Shown in pieces: positions 49,363 to 63,188 of a stretch of DNA of 64,000 bases (the first letter of the stretch is position 1; each line of letters opens with the position of its first letter). The stretch covers positions 96,509-160,508 of the forward strand of contig CAJJDN010000162.1 in NCBI GenBank assembly GCA_905182985.1, written 5' to 3'. The DNA comes from Paramecium sonneborni. Taxonomy: Eukaryota; Ciliophora; Oligohymenophorea; Peniculida; Parameciidae. The notes beneath the pieces were generated by a model, which saw nothing but the letters and a program-made list of their open reading frames with translations, was not told the origin of the DNA and made no database searches. Made by a program: the position numbers and the translations under genes.

Positions 49363-52300
49363 ATGAATTATCCCATGGATCCCTTTGTATAATTGTTATA
49401 CTTTGATAACTTAGAACATTTAGAAAGTGGGTCTAATCCCACAAGATCTAAAGTTAAAGAAGCAAAAGTTTGTGATGAAATCATTTTCCAATCACTTGTC
49501 AAAGTCTAATTAATCAGAATTGTTAAACCTGGTTATAATGTTCATTAGAATCTAAAAAAATTAATTACTATTACTCAAAGTGAAGAGCCTATTCGAAATT
49601 TAGAAGTTTTTGCTAAATCATATTAGATTAACAAACCTTCATCCAGATATTCCCTTTTATTTGGAAGTCCTGAAATCTCATCTAACAATTGTGATATACT
49701 TATTACACTTGAATAACCAGTATTATTATATTTATTTATATAGTATATCACTGATTTTCTAGTATTCAGAGGATAATATAAACGACTTACAATTTGTATG
49801 TATGGTGAAATTATGTCAGGACATTCCATTCAAACTTATAATCCTTCTTATGGTAAAAATATTGGATTACAGGAATTAAATGATGTAATTGATGCTAGAA
49901 TTTAAAGAGTCCGCGCAATTACTTAACCTTCCGATAACTAAATTTATTAACAAATCATTAAGTCAAGAAATTAAGTCTTAGATCATATTTACAATCAAGA
50001 AAATTATCATTTATGTGTTGATAATATATAACCTTAATTATTACTTGAAGATAAATAATTCAATTAATAAGAATCACAAAAATAAATTGAAATACTTGCT
50101 AAAGAACTAAAATCCATTGATTAAGACTATGATTTTGTTGATAAATAATTAGTATCACTATATCATGAAAAATTGGAATAATTGCATAGAGTTTTAACAA
50201 AACATTTAAAACATTCAAAAGCAGATATACATTCAGCTGCTCATTTTAATGATGTTGATCGTATTTACAAATTATTACCAACTACTCTTGTAGATTCTGT
50301 AATTTTTGCAATAAATGCATCATATTCTTCAGCAATAAGAGCATTTCCAATAATAATACAATTATTGAGTTCAAAATATCATGCTTTGTTATTTTTAGAT
50401 AAGGGAGGTTTAAGTAAATTACTAGAATTTTTGATAGAGAAACAATAATCTCCTAGTTATTTTAAATTAAAGGTGATAGAAACTTTATATAATTGCATGA
50501 ATCATGTAGAATTTTGCAATGAATTGATAACAAGAAATGTAGAAATAAAGATGCAAGATAATGAAAAATCTCCAAAGAAGAAAAAGAAGGTAAAGAAGGA
50601 TAAAGAGAAGAAGAAGAAAGAGAATAAAGAAGGAAAGAAGAAGAAGAATAAAAAGAAAAGTAGAAGTAGAAGTAGGAGTAAGAGTAAGTCAATTACATAA
50701 GAATAATAATAATAATTTACAACAGAATAAGTGAATAATTTTAATGGATTTTAATTATTGGCATATACTGCATCAAAAAGTGAAGACGAGAAAATAGTTT
50801 AAGCATGTCATGTGTCATTAAATAGATTACAATTATATGTGAGATTCAGAAAGTTAAAGAATATGATGGATTTGGTTTATTAGGGGAAATTAGATTTTAG
50901 TGAAGATGGGACAATGGAATTTTTATTAAATAATTTACCTTATTAATGGGAATTTGAGAATCTAGTTGGATTGGATTTATTTTTATTTGCAGTTCAGAAG
51001 GATTTCTATTGTGATAAATAGAGAGAATTGATGTATTGTTTATTCGATGCAGAGAAAACAAAGACAGCAAATTATAAATTAGTGAAGGAGATATTATAAA
51101 TGAAAGATTAATGTATAACATATGCAAATGCGATGTGGTTTAAATAAATGTAATTTATGAAATACATAGCTGCTATGATGGTACTTAATTAGAATTATAG
51201 TCAATGTTGTTAATTGATTTATCGTATATTATAAATAAAGGGTGGTATAGTAGTTATATGTCAAGAGACTACAGCCCTAAAGTTGATAATAAGAGTATTA
51301 ACCAAAAACAATGATATATAATTATTAAATTTAATAAAATCATCATTAGTTTTAATAAATTTAATGGATTAAATTTACATTAAACTATTAGGTTCTGATT
51401 ATGATTATGAATTGATATCATTGTTAGGTTAATTGTAATAATATACTGAAGAATAGGATGAAATGACATAGAATTGTGCAGCAGTAACACATCTAATGAA
51501 TAATGACTTTTTTAGTGAAGCTTTATTATATATAATGTCAGTAACTAAATTAGATGATATTATTGAACATGAAGTAGAAATTACAATTATGTCTCATATC
51601 TTTATTAATAGTAATTATACTCAATAATCATAGTTCTGAGATATAATGATACACATAAAGGATTATTTTTAGCAGATCGACTTATTGCTCCAAATGCTCG
51701 TTTTATCAAATATGCTAATGTAGAAAAGAATACATTTAATTCTGATTTTCGGTTATCTTAAATTCTTTTAGCAGGTGTTTTAGAACCTTATGAATTATTT
51801 TTAGCGAAAGATACAACTAAAGCTATTAGGGAATCTTTTCATACTAAATTGAAATTTGTAGCGATCAATTAAGATCCTGATAAAAATAAATTAAAAGAAT
51901 ATTTTGGAGTGGGTGAACATAAAAAAGGAATTCATGAAGAATTGAAATAAGAATTTAGATTATTAGGAACCTTTGATTAACCTTATTAGAGTTTATAATT
52001 TTTAGATGGAGCTATTAAAATATTTAAATGGTTATGTGATTGTAATAAATTTTATTTCATTCCATTCTTTGAACATGAAGTTATTGCAGGAGTTGAATGT
52101 TTTGCTGGCAAATTAATTAATTTATTTTCAGCTATGACTACTAAAAATATATAAACTGAATATATGTTAATTAAATTACCAAATTAATAATAGATATTAA
52201 GACATTATTTTGATCTTACTTATAATACTATTGAATTAATCTAAGAAAGATTAAAATTTAGAGTTTAATTAGGTTGTGAAAGTTCTTTTCATTCAAATGA

Positions 52301-54818
52301 TTTATGTAAAATTCTCATTGATTTATGGGTATCTCTTTCGAAAGTTTAACCTAATGGATTAAGAGGATGTAGATAAAAAGTTTAAAATTTATTGAATATC
52401 CTCAGAAATTGCTTTAATTATGTTATTACACTGAATTCCTTCTAAGATGATGATAATGAATAATTAAAAGTACATGCTCAACAAGGTAATCAAGAAATCT
52501 AAACTCTATTTTAATCTTTGTATTTATCAGCCTTCAGAAATCAAGAAGAATAAAAGTATATTCTAAATCTTATGTAATTCTTAATTAAAGATAATTAAAA
52601 CAAACCATAATTTAATCAGAATCTATTTAATGTTTTATTTAAGCCTATGCGTAAAAATGATGATGAATTTGAAAATTATACCAAAAATGGAGATCTTGGA
52701 TTTCTCATTGATACCATGGGTGATTAGAAATGTTTATAAAATTTAATGTAATCCTCTCTAAGAACATTCGATTAAACTTTACAGAATGAAATGTTCAAAG
52801 TCTTAAAAAATCTGTTAGAATTGTATGATCACAATATCTCATAACATCTTTTCAAAATTATTGAAGATTAACTCAAAAATTATTCAAATAAAATTAAGGC
52901 TTTGGCTAACAAAGAAGATCAATAACTTTACTTAAAATATAGATAAGATTGGGTTCTATTGGGATTATTCTTAACTCAAGCTATTGATATTTGTCTATGC
53001 AATTGTGGATTTATGTACATCTTTAATTATGAACATTTGAATGAAGATATGATCAAAATATATAAATTGATAGATGCAGAAAATGATTACTCTGATTCTT
53101 AACCAACAGAAAAATCATACAAATTACTTATTGCAACATTACGTAATCAAATTCTACAGATCTTTAAAAAAGCAGTAGATCATGAATGTGGAGTTAGTCA
53201 ATTTTTATAATCGGAATCTTAATCTTATCAGTATTTAATTGAAGATATTCCTCATATCACTTATTTATAAGATTTACTGAAGAGTCTAGCTAAGAATTTA
53301 GTTAAGTATATAGAATATTAAGAAGATTCTAAGGAGCATTATCATTTGAATTTAATATCAACAAAATTAATACTTGAGATTTTAGAATGCACTTCAAAGA
53401 ATATTGTTGGTCAAAACATTCTTCTATATTCCGATTATACTTAAACTCCATACAAAGCTAAACCAATATTCTAATTATATAGTATTGTTGATTTAGTTCA
53501 ATATTCTCTTCTGAATTACAATAATTTGCCCTTTCAAACAGTGTACACATAAATAATTGAATAGTTCCTAAGTTTACTATTCAGATTATTTGTATCAATA
53601 CCTAATAATATGATTCACCCTGGAGATGTGAGAAAAAGAGCAATTTAAACTCTAATGTTTAATAAACAAGAAAACATAATAGATTTTGTTACTAATTTAT
53701 CGAATTAGTTAAGTAATTTCCCTTATTTTAATAAGCATGCAAAATTACTTTAGTTTTTATTAAAATAAATTGAATCAAATAATAAGGAAATAAAGGATTA
53801 AAATGTAACATTACCTAGTGAACCTCGTTCACATTATGTTGTTTTTTAATTAATACAAGAAAAGATATAATAATAATAATCCAAAGTAAAATAATAGTAA
53901 ATCTTGAGTTCGTTTTTCAAATAGACAGTATTAGAAGGTGATAAATCATTGAAATATCAATCTCTAACAGTAAGTGAAGTAACTCCTTGGAAGTTGGCAT
54001 TTAAGGAATTAAAAAAAGAATAACCAACATAATAAAATACATTTATATTTCCAGAAATACTGTACCGAGATAAAATATTTAAATTGGTTCCATTAGAAAT
54101 ACCATCATATCCTAAGACAATTATAAATGATATAATGTCATTATACATCAGATAACCAATAATTTAAAAAGACAGAGTAGGTTTTGCTAAGATATCAACA
54201 GTTTAACCTTCTTTAGAACCTATAAGACCACCTCTGCCAATTCCTATGAGAACAAATACAGTAGATGTTCCTCCTCCACTTTATAAACCAGAAATGATGT
54301 TTCCATTACAATAACAAAATGTACAACCTCATTAAAATCCAATAAATAGTACTCCAGTTATTCCTATTAGACCTTAAAATGCAAATAGCAATTATAATTT
54401 AGTAAAATATAAATTAATACTAATTAGTTGGATTCAATTGCTCCTCCTGTCACATTCCATCAATTAGAAGATCCAAGACTTTCAAGAAGATAAGATTATA
54501 ATATTCATTCTATACAACCTATTCAATAATAGCCTGGAATTTAATAGTAACAATAATAATAATTGTAATAATAATAAGCTATGCAACACTAACCTATACA
54601 TTAATCTTATCAAATTCCTTAAATATCAGTATTTATGGTATTCAAATATTTTATATCTTATAGTCTTAAATACCTAATTAAATTGGTAATCAATAGCCCA
54701 ATTAAATGATTCCCAATATGTAACAAACATAACCTACTTAAATTCCTCAATAACAATCAATTCTTTAATAATAACCAATGATGCATGTACACCCATAACA
54801 TACTATTTAATAGCCTCC

Positions 54819-54852
<34 letters not shown>

Positions 54853-55059
54853 CAACAACCATTATAATAATAATAACCAAATGAATTAGCTGAATTGATT
54901 GCAATGATGAATGAATAGGAGAAAGCTATTCTAAGAGAATTTTTAACCTCAAGAGATCCTAGAAAGTTAGAGTAATTAGAGTAGAAGAGATTAGAATATC
55001 CAAGAATTGATTAATTTTTAATGGCGCTTTAATAATAATAAAGAAGGAGAAGTTAATGA
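49363..55059 (+). CDS. Virilizer/VIRMA-like m6A methyltransferase-complex scaffold
   Basis: 1,870 residues. The N-terminal 160 residues follow the Virilizer N-terminal domain: LLYFDNLEHL at the start, VKVQLIRIVKPG in the middle, and FRGQYKRLTICMYGE, which matches the animal R-G-x-Y-x-x-L-T-x-x-x-Y-G signature. A helical-repeat body follows, as in VIRMA, which scaffolds the METTL3-METTL14-WTAP mRNA adenosine methylation complex. Unusual insert at about residues 400-445: a Lys-rich tract running into alternating Ser-Arg. The C-terminal 200 residues are Gln/Pro-rich with long TAA/CAA runs. Introns: 51611-51633, 54402-54427 and 54629-54663 (23, 26, 35 nt). Assignment rests on domain pattern, not a database search. 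Confidence 0.72.
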
Positions 55060-55100
55060 TAAATATATATTAAAAACAAATTATTTATTATTGAATTAAA

Positions 55101-56598
55101 ATGTCTGAATAAAAGCAATCAAATATTATCAATTACCTCTAATAATACAAATAAAGCTATTAGAATGCATTCAAAATATTAGAAGAAGTTGATTTTGAAA
55201 TACCAGAAGAAGAAGTTAAGTAGAAAATTCCAAAATAGGTATTGTCTTTAATTCAATCATTAGATTGAAGATTAAAAATAACCGATAGAACCTAAATTCA
55301 TTTCACAAGCAGATACAAAAAGAGCGCTTGAGAATTTTGATAAATTAATTTGTTAATTATAATTAGTAACACCATTATATAGTGATCCAAAATAGTACAA
55401 TTATCAATAATTAGTTTAAATTTCGAGTCAAATGATAGGACGAAGAGATAGACTTAGTTGAAACATCAATAAATGTGGGATTAAATAAAATAATAATAGA
55501 AAGAGAGATTTGCTAAGTTTTAAGATGAAGCAATTTTAGAAAGAATACTTGATTTAGACTCTTAACTGAAAGAAGATTATGAATATAATTTCTAATTTTC
55601 AAATGGGACTTAAAAAAAAACAATTTAAATCAAATATCACGATGTTTTAAAATTAAATCCACCCAATTATTTGAATGATGGAATAATTAACTTTTATTTA
55701 AAATTTATCGAGTTTGAATTACTTGATGAATCTTTGAGATCAAGAACTTATATTTTTAATACTTATTTTGTAGAGAAACTATGTCCTTTTGATAAATTAC
55801 AAACAATCTAATAGAATGATAATCATAGAATAAATGAGATTTTTAAACAATCTTATGAACATGTAAAAAGATGGGTTAAAGAAGATTTAACTGAAAAAGA
55901 TTATTTATTATTTCCTGTAAATTTACCAGAACATTGGTCCCTATTAATAGCTCATAAATAAAGCAAATCATTTTCAGATTCTATAATAATATATTTAGAT
56001 AGTTTTGGAATAATAGATTAAAAATTAGTTACAATAATTAAGATGTATTAAAAACTTAATTATATAGGTATTTGCATAAAATGTAATGTGATAAAATTTA
56101 ATCAGATATTAATTATAATGATTCACCAATAAAATAAATTCCTGCTTATCAATTATTGGTACCTCGTCAGGTTAATTATGTTGATTGTGGAGCATTTCTT
56201 TTAGAATATGCAGAATCCTTTTTGTCAAATCCAAATTATCTATTATCAGATTTTGAATCACCAGAAGGCATTTATAAATTAAAACTCTTTCCAAGAACAC
56301 TTGTTAATAAAAAAAGATTATTGATGAAGTAATTGTTAATAGAATTAGTGGAAGTAGGAAAAGAATAGGCTTTAGTGAATTACAAATAAAGAAGATAAGA
56401 AATAATAGAGAGTTGCTGTAAAAGATTTAATTTATATGTATATTAGATTTGAATGAAGATGAATATGATAAAATAGACTAAGACTTATTTAAAGAGTTTC
56501 TAAATTAAAAGAATTAAGCCAATGGAAATAGTGAACTGTAAAGAAATATGTTATTGGACTTTTACATGAATCCGCAATAAAATTATTATGAATAATGA
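55101..56598 (+). CDS. Ulp1/SENP-type SUMO protease
   Basis: 456-residue cysteine protease of the C48 family, which matures SUMO and removes it from targets. The catalytic half shows the expected order: LNPPNYLNDGIINFYLKF, RWVKEDLTEKDYLLFPVNLP, catalytic His in PEHWSLLIAHK, catalytic Asp in IIIYLDSFG, and the oxyanion Gln and catalytic Cys in PRQVNYVDCGAFLLEYAE. The N-terminal 180 residues are polar and divergent. Introns: 55239-55263, 55427-55451, 55475-55499, 56083-56105 and 56418-56446 (25, 25, 25, 23, 29 nt). The N-terminal pair is inferred from frame only. The start is the first ATG, 41 bp after the VIRMA-like stop. Confidence 0.87.
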
Positions 56599-56623
56599 GA
56601 GTGTAATTTAATTTTTATTATTA

Positions 56624-57618
56624 TCATAATGATTAATTAAAAAACACAACAATGCAACTAATATCATCTACTACAACATCATTTTCCTTCCATTATTATT
56701 AAGCCTATTATACCAAATATTATGCTGCTTGATCTTACTGTTCATATTTCTCATAAACAAATTTCGCTACTTATTGATTTGTCATATATTCCCAAACTCC
56801 ATCAGATGCAATTACCATAAACAAATCCTATTATCTTACCTTTGATTCATAAATTGTTGGTTCTGATGTCACGCCTACTGATTACATTTAAGTATCTCCA
56901 AAACTTCTTGACATAGCTAAACCTGATCCTTACATCTCATCTAACCAAACTCTATATGGACCTACAGATTGTCCATTATGTTGTAACTATGCTATAGTAC
57001 CTCCCTTCTACTTTATTCTATTCCTCTCTTCAACAACATCTAATCTATGATCCATACTCAATTAATTTGTTATCAACCCTCCTCTCACACCTTTACTTAC
57101 CATCATAGCTCTACTATCACCCACATTTGCACAGTATACTACTGATTCTTTCTAAAACTCTTATTGAAAATCGCCAAGGTCTGCTGGCACTATATTTTGT
57201 TACAACAACATCACCATGTTGCAAGTACATCCACTTCGACTTATTGGTAAAGAACTCTATTCCAACAAACTTGTTGTTTTTGCAAAAGCCCCTTTAATTA
57301 CTGTCTTATGCAGTTAAGTATTGTATTGTAACATATATTAATTTCTTTACATTCCTTATTCAATCTACTAAATCAATGAGCTCAACACATAATTTGATAC
57401 TAGATGTCCAGAAGACCCATGACCATCACATACCATAAACAATTAATAATTGTTCGTGTTTTATACTATAATTGCATCTTAATTATGTTTCTAACATGCA
57501 AAGGATTAAATACTTTTTATTCTCCCCCAACTATACCAGTTTCACTATGCCATACACAATACACTTTCTCCATTTCTAAAAGATAACTCTGACTTATAGG
57601 CGAACCCATTGATTACAT
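56624..57618 (-). CDS. PP2C-family Ser/Thr protein phosphatase
   Basis: 323-residue metal-dependent phosphatase. Motifs in order: KHNQDAIIVQN, metal-binding VCDGHGSSGHLVSNYV, VYCANVGDSRAMMV, SMDHRLDVVEE, LAMSRSFGDTQ, then ASDGVWEYMTNQQ and VVVDDISCIVVF, giving the acidic metal ligands of the family. Intron 57491-57513 (23 nt) must be removed to reach the NQD motif in frame. Convergent with the SUMO protease; 25 bp separate the stops. No membrane anchor or regulatory domain seen. Confidence 0.9.
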
Positions 57619-57879
57619 TTTAAAGAGAGGGATTTCACTTCTCTATGAAATTTGAGAACTATTTTTTTGGATTTTAGGCAATGAAGCCCTAGGTTTTAAA
57701 GTAAGTAAAGAAGTGTGTGTAATTTGTGTTTTCAAATGTTCTCTGTGAGGATTAAAACGACTTACTTTGAATTTAGGAGAACTAATTGAATTTGGCTGCA
57801 TTAAATATAATTATATATTCAAGATATTTAATTATGCATCTCTTTTTTTTCTGTTTCTTCCCTCATTATAATTAATAAA

Positions 57880-59063
57880 ATGTTAGTTAATTAAAACAAA
57901 TGCATGTTTTGTGAAAAGTTACGAAATGATGGATCTTTTCATTTAATACTCAAGAGAGCCTTGTATTCTAAATACTCTTAGTCATAAAACTTCTTTTATG
58001 AAAAAGACATTAATGACATTATTGAAGATCGATCTGTCAAATGCACCATTCATTATAAAGATCATTTGCACCTCAATGATCAAAATGAGTATATGCGGAG
58101 GTACCCTCAACCAACTGATCTAGATTTTATCGTTTTTTCGAAAGTGATGATAGACTTCCAGCCCTACTCGAATATTATAAATTTCACATCAACATTCCAA
58201 GAAACTTTAGTTCTAAAACTATTAATAAAAGAATGGAATAAAATAGAGAACTTTAGTATTATAAAATCAAGCAAGAATTAGGTCTATGTGAAAATCTTAA
58301 AAAATTTAAATTAGATTCTCCACGCAAAGTTAAAGATACCTCTGAAGATTAATCAGTAGGTTAAATGAAAAACCTATTAAAAGATTTGAAAATAGAATCA
58401 ACATAAACAGATATTTCTAGTAATTCCACCATTCTTAAAGATCTTGTTAAGATGATTGGAAATAATGCATAAAAACCATAACCTTTCTAAATATTCAATC
58501 ATAACAAACTCATACAAAAATAAATCAATCCTGTCATTGAAGCTTAAAAACTTTTATATAAAAAAATTGATAGTAATATAACAAAACCTAAAGAAAATAA
58601 AGCTAAAATCATTAAATCACCTCCATTAACAGAACGTAATTTAAAATCACCTCAATTGTCTAGATAATCATCTCATTCAAAAATTAAAATTGAAGTATAA
58701 ACAACAAAAAGACCTCCTTAATTAAAATCAAGATAAGCATCATTAGGCAACATTGATTTAACCAAATCCTGTTAAACCACTGCTAGAAATAATCCTTAAT
58801 AAAATGAATTATTATTAGAATTAGCAAAAAAAGTTTTTTCAACCAAAATTTCTTTAAATAATAATATTCTAAACAAAAAGAAATAAAATCCTTAATAAAC
58901 CAATAATTTTTTTGTTAAAGGCAGAACTACCTTGTAATTTAATCTAAAAAATATGGAAGAAATAAAAAGTTCGATGAAAAGCTTAAATGTTCATCATAAA
59001 ACTCCAAACTAATTAATAAAATCACACTAAGGAACTCCAAATTATAAAAAGAAATAATAATGA
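57880..59063 (+). CDS. Protein with EYYKFH-type ciliate domain, copy A
   Basis: 386 residues. It begins with a possible zinc pair (NKCMFCEKLRNDG). After intron 58101-58123 (23 nt) comes a compact helical domain: EYMRRFYRFFESDD, then LPALLEYYKFHINIPRNFSS and YYKIKQELGL. The remaining 250 residues are Lys/Ser/Pro/Gln-rich and probably disordered, with repeated TPN/SPQ-type phosphorylation-like sites. The same domain occurs in the gene at 63189. No catalytic residues seen and no known family assigned. Confidence 0.7.
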
Positions 59064-59341
59064 ACTTTAACTTATATTTATATATTTAGATGAATAAGAT
59101 TTTATTTATTTTTTTCTAATATCTAATTCATATTCAAAAATATAATTTAAATTTTGTTTAAGTAATCAACCTTTCAATTTATAGTTATTATTTTTCCCTT
59201 ACATAGATATAACAATTTTTCTCTTCGATTTAGCAAATATAAAACCTTAGGAGATTCATAGTGAATTGCCAATGATGTTCGATAAATGAACCTTAGGATG
59301 ATAATTAAGTTGATATAATTAATTTTAATTTTGTAGCTGTT

Positions 59342-60142
59342 ATGAACAATCAATAAGTTCAAAGTCCTTAAATATTCAATACCCATTATTTAAGAACAGA
59401 TTATAAGGCAAATCCTCAACCTTTAGTTCTAAATTTAAATCAAACCAGATAAAGTTCTAAGGCACTCTCTGTTGATAGAGGTACATGGTTTATAAAAAAT
59501 AGTTTATAGCCAAACTTAAGTAAGCAAATTAGAATGTTGAGCAACTTATAGATCTTTGGCAAAGACATAAATCAATTACTTAATGCACTCCAACAAATGT
59601 ATCATAATCTTTTCATTATCATTCTACTACATAGAAAAATGAAAGTTTTATAATTGGTATATTCATTTTACCAAATCTTAGAGGAAATACCAGAAACTCG
59701 AGAAGTAAGTCCATTAAAACCAGAAGAGATAGAAATAAGACCTAGATAATTGTTTGAAATGAATTAATCAACATCAAAGTTACCTTCAACTCATTAATAA
59801 CACTCTAATCATAAAAAGACAAGTTCTTTGTATATTGGAGCTCTATCAAGTAAAAAGTTTATTAAATTTAAATTAGAAAGTGATGCATTTTCAGGAACAA
59901 AAAAAGTAGCTAAGGAAAACTTAAAATTATCAAATAATGGTACATCGAGCAGTAAAAAATCATAATTCAATTCATCTTCTAAAAAATTACCTAAGGAACT
60001 TTCAATTATAGTTTTATAATTACAATCAGTTTAGAAATCTTTACTACCACTCTACTAAAAATTGGAAAAAAAAAAGAAAACAGAAATTGATGAATAATTT
60101 AATATTCTAATCAATCAAATAAAAAGTGATTTTACAAAATGA
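59342..60142 (+). CDS. Hypothetical Ser/Lys-rich protein, 266 residues
   Basis: Single open frame starting MNNQQVQSPQIFNTHYLRTD. An N-terminal polar part precedes a helical segment (GKDINQLLNALQQMYHNLF, LVYSFYQILEEIPETRE). The rest is Ser/Lys/Thr-rich, with a C-terminal helix KTEIDEQFNILINQIKSDF. No membrane span despite a short hydrophobic patch (IIILL). No family recognised. Confidence 0.6.
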
Positions 60143-60499
60143 ATGAGACTTTTATATATTCTATTTTTACGATTTATAAATATATTTATTTATTAATTCA
60201 AAAAACAATCTTTGTTAATAATATTTTAATTTCATTGATTAATGTCTTGTGAAGTTGTTTTGTAAATTAGAATTGATTTAAAATGAAATTATTCAAATTT
60301 ACGATAGTACTTACAAATATTGGGATTCAAAATAGAAAGAATACGAACTTTTTATTTTTGGATTATTAAAAATAAACATCCATTTATGTTATGATTCTTT
60401 TTATTAGTATTTTGTAACTTTTTGATTGTTCATGATTGTATGTAGGTGAACTTTATTTGAATTTGATATTAAAGTTAGAAGAAGATAATTAATTTTTCT
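60143..60499. other. Intergenic, no gene seen
   Basis: AT-rich with stops in all frames and no clear repeat. It contains the leader of the K+ channel gene. Confidence 0.4.
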
Positions 60500-63130
60500 A
60501 TGAATTCAACAAGAAATGATAATTTAGAGTCAAAGTATTTTGATGACAATTAATTTAAAGAGAATTAGCCTATGAATTAGATGAAGACAACAAGCAGAGG
60601 CTATAAAACTAATATTTTATAATCACTGGCTCTATAAGGAAATCAAAAAAAAAAATTCAATAGTCAAAAAAGGGATATTTATGTACAAAAGTTTATGAAG
60701 AATGTACAATCTGGAAATTAGAGGATCAAATAATTAAATAAGTTATAATTACAAATGATTAATGATAAGGCCAGTTCACAGAAGACTATAATCTAAAAAA
60801 AATCAACATTACCAAAAATAAATGGAAGACAATAATTATTTTTGTAGAATCTTAAAAATTCATTTAATAAAAATTTGGATAGAGTTCCAATCTTGTACCC
60901 TTCTGCAAAATTCAAAATATTATGGGATACCATTTCAGTATTTACTCGACTCTACTTCACATTTGTAATACCTTTGGATTTAGGATGGCAATAAAAATCC
61001 TTTATTTTTTATGATTTTAAAGCAGTATCTGTTATTTCTCTTCTCTTTATTATATTTGATTTGATTTTAAGCCTTAATACAGCTTATTATAAGGATGGGT
61101 AATTAGTAACCAATAGAATGAGGATAATAAGACATAGTCTTTTTAATTCATATGGATTATAATGGTTTACAGTTTTTCTCCTGATAGTTTTTTTCTTTAT
61201 TTCAATATCAGAGGAAGCACTTTATGGAACAAAATCTACATTTAGTTTTTTGATACTGATATTATTTTTAGTGCATTTCAAACCTATCATAACAATAGTT
61301 AATTACTATGAAGAAAACTTAAATTTCAACAAATAAATCTAATCAATCTTGGATTTAGTAAAATTATTATTTGTTCTTTTTTATTCAATTCATTTTTTTT
61401 CTTGCATTTGGATGTTAGTTGGAAGTTATAGTATTACAACATATAATAAAAGTTGGGTATTATAGAGTGCAGTGGAAGATGCAGAATGGTAAATTCAATA
61501 TTTGTAATCATTTTACTATTCAGCTGTGACAATGTTTACAATTGGATATGGTGATGTTACACCATAATCTTCAGCTGAGAAAGTATTGGCCGTTACTTAT
61601 ATAATAGCAGCCAGTATTTAATTACCATATAGTGTTAACACTTTAGGAACAATCATTTAATAAATATCAGTTTACACAGTAGAAAAGAAAAGAAAATTGA
61701 GAATAATTAATTCTTATTTAAATCAATAAAAGATATCGTAGGATTTATAGATTTAAATTAGAGAATATTTAACATTCAGATGGGAAAATCAATAAGGAAA
61801 TAAAAATGAAGAAGTAGAATAGTTAATTGCATAACTCTCTACTAATTTAAAAGATTCTTTAGTAACAGAATCATATTAATAAATATTAAAGAAATGTTCA
61901 TTGTTCAATATAGGATTTTCTTAAGAATTTAAATCAACTTTAGTTAAATATGCTAAGGAGATAGCATTATAACCTGAATAAGAATTAAATTCAGATGAAT
62001 AATCTTAAAACAACTTATATTATATCATATCTGGAGAAATGTAAATTTTGCATTAAAATGGATTAAATTTAGGAACTCTTATAGCAGGATAATAAATTGG
62101 ATTAAAAAGTTTTATTACTTCTACATAAAAACCTGAAAAATATCGAAGTGTAAGCTTTTCTAAATTGATTTGTTTAGAATAAAAGTTTTTCTTAAAATTA
62201 TTGTAAGAATATCCTGATGATTATGAAAAATATTGTTAGATTAAAGATTCTTTACTATTTTCTGATGAAAATCATAATTTATTGCCATAAACATGTTTTT
62301 CATGTAGTAAGAAATTTCATTCTATGATTAATTGTCCTTTAATACACTATGTAGCAGATAAAGAAAAAATCCTAAAATCTTTTACTTATCCAAGAAATCA
62401 AAGCAGAGTTAAATTTAATCGTAGAATAAGAATATTGAATTTTTTTAATAGAGAATAAGTTATAGAGGGATTAAAAAATGCTTCTTAATAGTTATTGAAA
62501 GATAATCCTGAAATAATAAAACTATATTCTACAGAATATATGATATCTGAATTTGATGAAATAAAATAATAATCTTTAAATGATTTATAAATATTGGAAT
62601 AAAGTTCTCATGGCTCTAATGAATAAGATTTGGCGATTTCAGAGAAGCCGTAAATTTAAAAAGTCAATAAATTCAAAAAGGCAGTTCACAAAATTATTTC
62701 AATTAATAATGAATATTAACAATACATTTAATTTAATTAGCACAATTCAAGGAAGAGTAAGTAGCTTTTATAAAATACATTAGGTTTGAGATTGAGAGTA
62801 TTGGAAGATTTAAAGAGTAATATTTTTAAAAAAGAATTAGATTTAATTTAATAATTGTTGCAATTAAAAAATATTGATTATTTTTTTGATAGTCTCTAAT
62901 TTGAAATAGCAATAAATTTTAAGAATTACTTTCCAAAAAATAATTATAAAAATTTATTTAAAGAAAAAGATCACAAGAGAAACATAAAATTATTAAAAAG
63001 ATTGTTATTATACTTTTTGTAACCTTGTAATGTAATTGATTAATTTAAATTAATAACTGATGACATAAGTTCAAAGCTTTGTTAAAAGAGAAAGAATTTA
63101 TATTTTTCTGTGGATTTGGTGCTGCATTGA
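60500..63130 (+). CDS. Cyclic-nucleotide-type voltage-gated K+ channel
   Basis: 876 residues, EAG/CNG-like. A disordered basic N-terminus (about 1-140) is followed by six membrane segments (about 145-385). The pore reads YSAVTMFTIGYGDVTPQS, with the K+ selectivity motif GYGD near residue 350. After a C-linker, residues about 460-575 look like a cyclic-nucleotide-binding fold (LYYIISGEMQILHQNG, LGTLIAGQQIGLKSF). It is followed by CFSCSKKFHSMINC, a CX2CX4HX4C zinc-knuckle-like pattern at about 597-612, then a long charged tail. Single exon. The pore proves the K+ channel type; ligand binding is not shown. Paramecium has a very large set of such channels, many in cilia. Confidence 0.88.
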
Positions 63131-63188
63131 TAAATATTTGTATTTACATTAGTGTATAGAATTTATATAATTAAAATTAATTAACAAT

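Noticed and set aside
50462..50692. Ser/Tyr/Phe-rich minus-strand ORF
   Set aside because: It is the antisense shadow of the Lys/Ser-Arg tract of the VIRMA-like gene.
57404..57586. Plus-strand ORF of 60 codons (MSRRPMTITYHKQ)
   Set aside because: Antisense to the PP2C gene, whose catalytic motifs are on the minus strand.
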